NCBI GenBank assembly: GCA_944391275.1
Contig: CALXSZ010000003.1
Coordinates: 1-5,726 of the forward strand
Origin: an uncultured Syntrophomonadaceae bacterium
GTDB lineage: Bacteria; Bacillota; Syntrophomonadia; Syntrophomonadales; Syntrophomonadaceae
Direction of reading: 5' to 3'
DNA: 5,726 nt
Shown here: positions 1 through 5,238 of the stretch, piece by piece
Layout of the letters: every line of letters begins with the position of its first letter
Position numbering within the stretch: position 1 is the first letter of the stretch
Made by a program: the position numbers and the translations under genes
The notes under the pieces: generated by a model
Databases searched by the model: none
The model's input: the letters and a program-made list of their open reading frames with translations, nothing else
What the model was told of the DNA's origin: nothing

Positions 1-1637
1 ATAACTTCGTACCGCTCCTGCACAAGCACGCGGCTATTCTCTCTCCCGTCAATCACGATCAGAAAATCACTGGCCCGTTCAAACGAAAGGCCTTCATTCG
101 CACAATACATACTGCCCGTTTTGGGGGTAATATCAACGGGAATATAAAGTACATCCGTATCAGGCGAAAAATCTTTTTTATGAATAAGAAAATAGATAAA
201 TTTCTCATCGTACTTCATCGAAATTGACCGTTCTTCGTTGGCAACAACCTCATCGACCGCCTCCCATTCGGAAAGATCCCCATCCACATAACAAACGCTT
301 TTTTCCCATCCTGGATCAAAAGAAAGCAGTCCAAAATATTGCTCGTTGGTTTGATAATCGCTCCAATAAGGCGTATTCTCCAAATCCACGGCATGCATGG
401 TATTCCACGTCCGTTTGAACCACTCATCCTGCCAAGTAAATACGCAACTTCCGGCGCACCCCGCCGCTAGAATATCCTCATAGCAGTCGATAACGGCCTG
501 CCCCTGTTCCCCTTCCGACATATTTCCCTGATTCCGCCCGGTATTGTAGTCTCTCTGCGCCATTCCTCGGCCGGTTGAGACGCCATATTCGGAAATAACG
601 ACCGGAATGGTATGATGATCGGTCAGTCGCTTAAGATACGTTCGATACGTATTGACACGGCCATCTTCGGTCCGTAAGAAATCGGTTTTATCCTCTTCAT
701 AGTTCAAATAATCCGGATAATAGGGATACACATGGTAAGAAGCAAAATGCCCCGACAAAAACGCATCCGTGGTGCGAATATGTTCGACATCCACCTTCGC
801 GCATTTCATGAAAAAACGTGTAATATCTCCTGGATAATCAAAGGGGTCCGTGGTTGGCCAGTTGGAAAAAGCAACCAAACGCTGCTGTTTATATCGTTCG
901 GACTCATACTCAATGATTTTATCGCCCACTTCGCATAACATAGCTTCAAAAGGCGAAGCGTCCTTAGTCGTATACATGTATGTTCCATAATATTGATTGC
1001 GGTCCGGATATTTATGGTTGGTGTAAACAACCGTCACGTCTTCCCATTCCACCCCGAGGATATAGCCAATCACCCACGGGGAAATATCTTTCCGATATGT
1101 TCCTGAACCAACGCCATAGCCCAACGATAGACTTTTCTTTCCGTGCAATATGTCCACTACCGTCCGGCAATCATCGAGCAAAGTTTGCCGAAAGTCGTCA
1201 TCGTAGGCGTCTCGATGGGAATTCTGTATGTAATCGTTCACCCATACGCCATGAATAAGATATAGCGGATCCTCTCGCCCTTGATTATATTCGTAAAACG
1301 CATTATAGAAATCATCCTGAAGAATCGTATAAACCCGAATCGTATTGGCACCCATTTCTTGAATCCAGGAAAACCAGCGCAAGTAAGTCTCTTTATCAAT
1401 CGCATAATCCGTCGCCCATTCTCCAGGAAGTCCAATCCCCATGTTCACTCCGCGAATTTCAAAAGGAACCGTCGTCCCATCCTTTTTCATATAGATCGTA
1501 TCCTCATCGGCCGTCATAAAAGTGGTAACCGGCGCATTGGGATGCAGGTCAATATAAATACCTAAACGATAATACGCAGTATGCCACGCAAACACGAGCA
1601 GGACCACAACGGAAGCCAACACAATAAATTTTTTCAT
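1..1637 (-). CDS. Membrane-anchored TIM-barrel glycoside hydrolase with C-terminal DOMON/CBM9-like domain (C-terminus beyond window)
   Basis: The reading frame is open for 545 codons from an ATG at 1637 to the window edge, without a stop. The ATG sits 8 bases after AAAGGAG (1652-1646), 21 bases after the cotH-like stop. Residues 4-18 form one hydrophobic segment with no clear cleavage site, so a membrane anchor with the rest outside is likely. Residues about 58-415 read as a clan GH-A type (beta/alpha)8 barrel: RGVNMG near 62-67, IRVYT with R101, IGYILGVEWE with E197 as candidate acid/base, VVISEYG with E350 as candidate nucleophile, and FTWQDEWFK from 400. The E197-E350 spacing suits that clan. 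The Asn that usually precedes the acid/base Glu is Val here. From about 445 a beta-rich domain begins with DGDLSEW (452-458) and later shows a DFLIVIDG segment, typical of DOMON/CBM9-like sugar-binding folds. Substrate is unknown; the operon suggests a surface or exported polysaccharide. Family assignment comes from motifs only. Confidence 0.85.
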   Translation of the reverse strand, partial: MKKFIVLASVVVLLVFAWHTAYYRLGIYIDLHPNAPVTTFMTADEDTIYMKKDGTTVPFEIRGVNMGIGLPGEWATDYAIDKETYLRWFSWIQEMGANTIRVYTILQDDFYNAFYEYNQGREDPLYLIHGVWVNDYIQNSHRDAYDDDFRQTLLDDCRTVVDILHGKKSLSLGYGVGSGTYRKDISPWVIGYILGVEWEDVTVVYTNHKYPDRNQYYGTYMYTTKDASPFEAMLCEVGDKIIEYESERYKQQRLVAFSNWPTTDPFDYPGDITRFFMKCAKVDVEHIRTTDAFLSGHFASYHVYPYYPDYLNYEEDKTDFLRTEDGRVNTYRTYLKRLTDHHTIPVVISEYGVSTGRGMAQRDYNTGRNQGNMSEGEQGQAVIDCYEDILAAGCAGSCVFTWQDEWFKRTWNTMHAVDLENTPYWSDYQTNEQYFGLLSFDPGWEKSVCYVDGDLSEWEAVDEVVANEERSISMKYDEKFIYFLIHKKDFSPDTDVLYIPVDITPKTGSMYCANEGLSFERASDFLIVIDGRENSRVLVQERYEV

Positions 1638-1658
1638 GGCGCCTACTCCTTTCAAAGA

Positions 1659-3134
1659 TTAATGGTTAAATTTCTTATTTTTGGATTCGTGGCTGTATTG
1701 GCGAATAACTTCGATATTTTCGTCCATCCAAGCGCCCCGTACTTTGATAAACTGCTTCAACTGCCGGACCGCTTCCTCATGGCTGCGCAAATTCCGTTGG
1801 GCTGGCTGGAGCAAAAACCGATCCATTTCCGGATCAAACGTATTTCCCCACACCTCAAAATTCCGATCAACCGCATCCCCTAAATAGGCTAGGACGTCCT
1901 CAATATACCGATTTAAGTACTCGTCGCTTAAATAACTTTCTCTTAATTCTCCGTAGCGACGGATAATCTGATCGGTGAAATACTCATCCTTCATCAACAT
2001 ATAAAACCACACGTTATGCTGCATCTCAAAGCGCCGCGGATCTGATGCATAGGCTCTGTAGTTATCACAATTGGAATTAAAATCCCATACAACTAGCCTA
2101 TACTTTCCACCGATATCTCGATAAAGGTAGGTAGACAGCCATCCGGCGTCATAATTGGAAGTAAATTCATTAAGAATAAAATAATCAACGAAGGACTGCA
2201 CGTCAATATCATGATAATACCCATAATCATCGGTATCATAGTCGTAAGAATACAGGCTTTTTTCAAAGTCTGAGAAGTCTTGCGCAATAGTTTGAATCAT
2301 TTCTGGAGTAAGATCCCCAGAGCGCGGATATTCAATATTAAACGTTTGATAATTACGCAACGCGTAGTTGGTAAAAGTTTCAATATTTTTCATTGGCGTA
2401 CGGCTTCCACGATCCAAACGAACAACATAGCCCGTATTGGCGGTTCCTTCAATCGGTTCAGAGATATTCAACCGGCAATCCTCGCCGTTGGTAATGGTCT
2501 CCGTCATGACGTAAAGCCCTTGATAATCGCCATTCACAATCACTTCACAAAAACGGACGTTGGGCGCATAGTCCATAAATTCCCCTGCGATATTATACCA
2601 CATATAGTTACGGATCAAAGATTTATCCAAGTAGGGTCCATGCAGCGCCCATTCATAATGCGGCGCCATCCCCATGACTTCTTTCGCTTGATAATTTCTC
2701 TGATCGTCGGTGAAACGAATCAAGTAGCCTTTTTTATTAAAGTATCGAGAAGAATTGCCTCGGATACTAATCAGTATATCGGATTCTACATCGGGCTCAT
2801 CGGACGGGTGGTGATTTCGATCGTCCGTACTCATGATAGAAATCTGGGCCGCCAACATTTTTTCGCCCTCAGCAGTTGTTGTTATGCCAATCTCTTCTCT
2901 ATTTTCGTCCGTAATTGGTTCTCCCGGTATTTCCTGTCCTTCGGTTTCAATGATCACCAACGGAAGATGGGTACACAATTCTTCCCCATTGCAAGAACAC
3001 CCCGCCTCAGGCTGACGAGCGATTTGATGCTGATGAATACGGTTTTTGGGATTGTCGCTATTCAAAGCTGAGGCCGCACACGCCGTAAACAGCATGATTG
3101 CCATAGCCATGATTCCTACGAGTCGATACTTCAT
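1659..3134 (-). CDS. CotH-kinase-family lipoprotein
   Basis: This 491-residue protein starts at an ATG 8 bases after AAGAAGG and lies 29 bases downstream of the DUF4956 gene. Residues 1-18 form a short signal peptide ending FTA-C19, a plausible though not ideal lipobox, so it is probably a lipoprotein on the outer face of the membrane. A linker with C46, C48 and C54 leads to CTHLPLVIIET, a lead-in common in clostridial CotH proteins. The CotH core follows: ISIRGNSSR (123-130), KKGYLIRF (134-141), ALHGPYLDKSLIRNYMW (163-179), VIVNGDYQGLYVMTE (198-212), GYVVRLDR (235-242), NEFTSNYD (322-329) and VVWDFN (348-353). In Bacillus subtilis, CotH is an atypical secreted-side protein kinase acting on spore coat proteins; two aspartates are essential there, and D329 and D351 are the likely equivalents. 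The usual WDFD reads WDFN here. In this operon the target is more likely a cell-surface protein than a spore coat protein, which is inference. Confidence 0.92.
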   Translation of the reverse strand: MKYRLVGIMAMAIMLFTACAASALNSDNPKNRIHQHQIARQPEAGCSCNGEELCTHLPLVIIETEGQEIPGEPITDENREEIGITTTAEGEKMLAAQISIMSTDDRNHHPSDEPDVESDILISIRGNSSRYFNKKGYLIRFTDDQRNYQAKEVMGMAPHYEWALHGPYLDKSLIRNYMWYNIAGEFMDYAPNVRFCEVIVNGDYQGLYVMTETITNGEDCRLNISEPIEGTANTGYVVRLDRGSRTPMKNIETFTNYALRNYQTFNIEYPRSGDLTPEMIQTIAQDFSDFEKSLYSYDYDTDDYGYYHDIDVQSFVDYFILNEFTSNYDAGWLSTYLYRDIGGKYRLVVWDFNSNCDNYRAYASDPRRFEMQHNVWFYMLMKDEYFTDQIIRRYGELRESYLSDEYLNRYIEDVLAYLGDAVDRNFEVWGNTFDPEMDRFLLQPAQRNLRSHEEAVRQLKQFIKVRGAWMDENIEVIRQYSHESKNKKFNH

Positions 3135-3163
3135 TCGATCTACCTTCTTTTTGCGGTCAAAGA

Positions 3164-3859
3164 CTAGCTGCTGATTTCATCATTCTGCATAACCAGGTTG
3201 CAATATTCAATATTTCCAATTTCATATACTGCATCGGTAATACTCTTTCGGTTTTCGTTTTCTTTTCGTGATCTTTCCGCACGTTCCAGTAAACGTTTGT
3301 TGATCTCATAAATAAATTCCACACTGGATTCAGTCGTATTTTTAACTCTTAGATTGGCTTTACGAGAAAAATATTGAAAAATCAACGCTTCTATTTTCTC
3401 TTCATTGACTCGAGCTGTACGAATAATTAAAAGGATTCGGTTGTCATTTTTGATCCGTCCAAGAACCAGTAAAATCAAAAAGGTAAACGCACTTCCCACA
3501 GAAGCCACCAAAAAATCTCCCGCGCCACAGCAAATACCTGTCACAATCGTCCAAAATATGTATATCGTATCGCGTGAATCCTTGATCGCTGTACGAAAAC
3601 GCACAATAGACAGCGCGCCGACCATCCCCAACGATAATGCAATATTATTGCCGATGACAATCATAACCGCCGTTGTAATCACTGTTAACGCCATCAAGGA
3701 AACATTAAATTTCTTACTGTAAATGCTCCCTTCATGGGACAGCATATAGGACAGATAGATAAAACAAGCGATAATCGTGGCCACAAGCATACGCAAGATA
3801 ATGTTTTGCAGATCCAATTGTCCAGAATTTTCAAATAATTCCAGCAGTAGTGTTCTCAT
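3164..3859 (-). CDS. DUF4956 family integral membrane protein
   Basis: I take the ATG at 3859 as the start, giving 231 residues. It lies 8 bases after AAGGGG, whereas the in-frame GTG at 3868 lies inside that ribosome site. About five membrane segments can be seen: residues 21-40, 54-70, 72-86, 98-114 and 115-133. The family signature is clear: SLGMVGALSIVRFRTAIKD (76-94) followed by RDTIYIFW and GICCGAG (108-114). A cytosolic C-terminal domain of about 95 residues (RILLIIRT onward) ends in a charged, Lys/Glu-rich region. The biochemical role is not known. The family is regularly encoded beside VTC-domain polymerases, as here with a 14-base gap, so a membrane partner or conduit for the VTC product is a reasonable inference. 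The conserved RFR within or next to a membrane segment would suit contact with a polyanion, but this is speculation. Confidence 0.93.
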   Translation of the reverse strand: MRTLLLELFENSGQLDLQNIILRMLVATIIACFIYLSYMLSHEGSIYSKKFNVSLMALTVITTAVMIVIGNNIALSLGMVGALSIVRFRTAIKDSRDTIYIFWTIVTGICCGAGDFLVASVGSAFTFLILLVLGRIKNDNRILLIIRTARVNEEKIEALIFQYFSRKANLRVKNTTESSVEFIYEINKRLLERAERSRKENENRKSITDAVYEIGNIEYCNLVMQNDEISS

Positions 3860-3867
3860 CCCACACA

Positions 3868-3873
3868 CCCCTT
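3868..3873 (-). promoter_or_regulatory. Shine-Dalgarno site that fixes the DUF4956 start
   Basis: AAGGGG ends 8 bases before the ATG at 3859. The upstream in-frame GTG begins at the last G of this motif and would have no ribosome site of its own, so the shorter protein is preferred. The first A of the motif follows directly after the VTC stop codon. Confidence 0.75.
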
Positions 3874-4569
3874 TTAAAACCCAAATTTCATAATGGCTTT
3901 TCTTGCCAAACAGTATTTACTAACAGCTAATTCCGATCGGTCCACGGTGTTTACGAAACTTTTTATGTAGCTTAGCAAAAATCCATTATATTTGACCTCG
4001 CACACTCCGTTAAAATGATCCAGTACCGGATACATATTCAACTCCGAATCAAACAGTTCAAAACGGGTTTCCGTCGCTCGAATGCCGCGATCCAGCGTAA
4101 CCCGTATCTTGTTTTCCTTTGCCATATATGCCTTGCGCCGATACTCAACAATCGTTCTAGGCCGGTAGCATTGCCTATGCATCAAACCGTAACATTCCGC
4201 GGCAAAAGGATCCGAATAACCGAGCAGGCTGTCATATCGTCCTCGAGCCATCTCCTGAGCATCCTGCCGGCTTATACGAAGAGAACGTTTTTTCTGATAA
4301 CTTCCCTCTTTCTGTTTCATCTCCAACATGGCAAAATCAGCGGCCGGATCGTAGATCCGCAATCGAATTTTACGTCGGAGTTCAATCCCTTCTATTTTGT
4401 CTAGATAATCTTTTTCATCAATCGTATCAAAATACAAAGAGCGAATACGGTATCCTAGCGTGCGGTTATTTTGGTCTTGAATCATGACCGAATCAAGCAG
4501 ATCAGAAAGTTTTTGCATATCTACTAAGGTCATCAAATATTTCTTTTCCTGCCGATAGACTTCATGCAT
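3874..4569 (-). CDS. VTC-domain (polyphosphate polymerase type) protein
   Basis: This 231-residue soluble protein consists of the VTC/triphosphate-tunnel fold alone, without the SPX or membrane domains of the yeast enzyme. Motifs in order are RQEKKYL (6-12), YRIRSLYFDT (40-49), RRKIRLRIY (65-73), LEMKQKEGSYQKKRSLRI (82-99), RPRTIVEYRRKAY (136-148), IRVTLDRGIR (155-164), CEVKYNG (190-196) and SKYCLARK (217-224). These supply the rows of Lys/Arg that line the tunnel and the acidic residues (E8, E83, E191) expected to hold metal. In yeast Vtc4 this fold makes polyphosphate from ATP on the cytosolic face while feeding the chain through the membrane. Here the DUF4956 protein 14 bases downstream may replace the membrane part. 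It is the first gene of the operon and starts 8 bases after GGGAGG (4583-4578), just after the riboswitch terminator. Activity on ATP, as opposed to another triphosphate, is not shown by sequence. Confidence 0.93.
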   Translation of the reverse strand: MHEVYRQEKKYLMTLVDMQKLSDLLDSVMIQDQNNRTLGYRIRSLYFDTIDEKDYLDKIEGIELRRKIRLRIYDPAADFAMLEMKQKEGSYQKKRSLRISRQDAQEMARGRYDSLLGYSDPFAAECYGLMHRQCYRPRTIVEYRRKAYMAKENKIRVTLDRGIRATETRFELFDSELNMYPVLDHFNGVCEVKYNGFLLSYIKSFVNTVDRSELAVSKYCLARKAIMKFGF

Positions 4570-4584
4570 TCCAAGTTCCTCCCA

Positions 4585-4638
4585 ATAAAAAAAGCTGCAA
4601 AAACCCCTCGTATAAATACTCTAAGTTTTTTGCAGCTT
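4585..4638 (-). terminator. Riboswitch-controlled intrinsic terminator ahead of the VTC gene
   Basis: A perfect 12-bp stem, AAGCTGCAAAAA (4638-4627) against TTTTTGCAGCTT (4603-4592), closes a 23-base loop. On the minus strand it is followed by seven T at 4591-4585, right before the GGGAGG ribosome site. Its first seven bases, AAGCTGC (4638-4632), are also the conserved 3' end of the c-di-GMP aptamer, so the terminator and the complete aptamer cannot form together. The stem is A/T-rich in its inner half but its base is GC-containing and perfectly paired. Confidence 0.88.
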
Positions 4639-4711
4639 GACGATCATAGCAGTTTCACTCACGCCGTAGACTCATAGCTTTGCGTCGCCGCTTTTCAGCG
4701 GTTTTGCCCGT
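4632..4711 (-). promoter_or_regulatory. c-di-GMP-I (GEMM-I) riboswitch aptamer
   Basis: Read on the minus strand, the segment carries the class hallmarks in order. GGGCAAAACC (4709-4700) is followed by a 5-bp hairpin CCGCT-GAAA-AGCGG (4701-4688) with a GNRA tetraloop. Then comes GACGCAAAGC (4686-4677), then the second stem with GAGTCTACGG (4673-4664) and CTATGATC (4649-4642), in the position of the tetraloop receptor, and finally GTCAAGCTGC (4641-4632). By comparison with the Vibrio cholerae Vc2 RNA, the ligand contacts would be G4708, A4681 and C4632. P1 looks very short and the 5' end coincides with the predicted transcription start. The tip of the second stem is not well resolved by eye. 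The assignment rests on remembered consensus, not a covariance search. Confidence 0.85.
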
Positions 4712-4716
4712 ATAAA

Positions 4717-4746
4717 ATTATATACATTCCCTATAAGTATATTCAA
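4717..4746 (-). promoter_or_regulatory. Sigma-A type promoter of the riboswitch operon
   Basis: TTGAAT (4746-4741) and TATAAT (4722-4717) are separated by 18 bases on the minus strand. The expected start at about 4710-4712 places the first transcribed base immediately before the GGGCAAA of the aptamer, which supports both calls. Confidence 0.75.
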
Positions 4747-4812
4747 TCCCCTTACATTTTGCTTACACAAATAGGTTAATTTTTGTATACTCTTTATCTA
4801 AAAATACATTCA

Positions 4813-4841
4813 AACTTTTCTTTTTATTCCATTGAAAAGTT
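4813..4841 (-). repeat. 8-bp A/T-rich inverted repeat
   Basis: On the minus strand, AACTTTTC (4841-4834) and GAAAAGTT (4820-4813) enclose a 13-base loop. The stem is weak and no T-run follows directly, so I do not call it a terminator. It lies between the kissing-hairpin element and the proximal promoter. Confidence 0.4.
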
Positions 4842-4845
4842 ATGG

Positions 4846-4941
4846 GGTGATTTTTTCAATACCGTTCGTCTTATTCAACAACCACACAAAAATCACCTAC
4901 GAATTCAGCAAAATACGTTGAATAAGACTCACGTATTTTGC
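4846..4941 (-). other. Cluster of interlocked perfect inverted repeats (possible structured RNA)
   Basis: Minus strand, 5' to 3'. Hairpin B is GCAAAATACGT (4941-4931) pairing with ACGTATTTTGC (4918-4908), 11 bp with a 12-base loop. Hairpin C is GGTGATTTTT (4897-4888) pairing with AAAAATCACC (4855-4846), 10 bp with a 32-base loop. The loop of B contains GTCTTATTCA, whose exact complement TGAATAAGAC lies in the loop of C; over the full arms the match is 12 bp (4928-4917 with 4879-4868). The parts can thus form two hairpins joined by a loop-loop contact, or alternative long-range pairings. A weaker hairpin just upstream (4970-4964 with 4950-4944, 7 bp) needs G-U pairs that exist only in a minus-strand transcript. 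A promoter at 5027-4999 would start transcription at about 4992, just ahead of the element. I recognise no known RNA class, and a DNA-level role (protein binding or recombination) is not excluded. Confidence 0.5.
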
Positions 4942-4998
4942 CAGGAATCGCTTTATCGAAAACCAATCCCGCATTTTGAAAACCGAAAATACACTGGA

Positions 4999-5027
4999 AA
5001 AATATCACAAAACCTTCAAATAGTCAA
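4999..5027 (-). promoter_or_regulatory. Upstream sigma-A type promoter
   Basis: TTGACT (5027-5022) and TATTTT (5004-4999) are separated by 17 bases, with TG one base before the -10 box (extended -10). Transcription would start near 4992 and run through the inverted-repeat cluster toward the riboswitch about 280 bases further on. I see no intrinsic terminator between, so the product is either a separate RNA with another kind of end or a long leader for the operon. Confidence 0.6.
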
Positions 5028-5083
5028 GTCTTCTGTGGTTTATTTGTATTCTTCCATTCCTGAAACACGGCTATCAGATCCCG

Positions 5084-5109
5084 TACCGCAACAAACCAAT
5101 GTTGCGGTA
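5084..5109. repeat. Perfect 9-bp inverted repeat
   Basis: TACCGCAAC (5084-5092) and GTTGCGGTA (5101-5109) enclose an 8-base spacer. The stem is the most GC-rich in the gap, but no T-run follows it on either strand, so it is not a standard intrinsic terminator. It lies 130 bases past the fhs stop and about 57 bases upstream of the -35 box at 5027. It could protect the 3' end of the fhs message, act as a non-canonical terminator, or serve as an operator for the promoter. Confidence 0.5.
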
Positions 5110-5238
5110 TCCGCTTAACGGCTCCTCTTTTTCTCGTTAAAAGAACCCAAGTAAAAAAGTCTTTTCCTCACATTCTCTCCGAAATATGGCTCATGAAATT
5201 CCGATTATGTTCGTTTTTATGCCAAGACATAGGTTACG

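Larger units (their letters stand above)
4570..5238. other. Intergenic region without a convincing protein gene
   Basis: These 669 bases separate fhs from the VTC operon. Besides the elements listed separately, an open plus-strand frame (4783-5118) starts at TTG without a ribosome site and shows no recognisable family. On the minus strand a 25-codon frame from an ATG near 4974 ends inside the hairpin cluster and also lacks a ribosome site. The stretch 5110-5238 behind fhs shows only a small TTAACG/CGTTAA repeat (5115-5140). I see no clear intrinsic terminator for fhs, no tRNA, and no CRISPR repeats. Confidence 0.6.

Noticed and set aside
2280..3071. Long plus-strand open frame of 263 codons
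   Set aside because: It lies wholly antisense to the well-supported CotH gene, has no ribosome site and no recognisable domain. It is a shadow of that gene.
3860..3868. Extended start (GTG at 3868) for the DUF4956 protein
   Set aside because: The GTG lies in the ribosome site used by the ATG at 3859 and adds only three residues.
4868..4928. 12-bp inverted repeats as ends of a miniature transposon
   Set aside because: They are only 37 bases apart, have no flanking target duplications that I can see, and interlock with two other perfect repeats, which fits an RNA or operator structure better.
4900..4974. Minus-strand 25-codon leader-peptide-like frame near the start at 4992
   Set aside because: There is no Shine-Dalgarno site before the ATG, and the composition is not that of an attenuation leader peptide. 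A translated leader cannot be supported.
4783..5118. Plus-strand open frame of 111 codons in the intergenic gap
   Set aside because: It starts at TTG without a ribosome site, resembles no family I know, and overlaps the promoter and inverted repeats that are oriented the other way. A decayed mobile-element fragment is possible but unsupported.
5142..5170. Possible intrinsic terminator of fhs around the A/T runs
   Set aside because: Only a weak A/T-only 6-bp pairing can be drawn and no GC stem is followed by a T-run.
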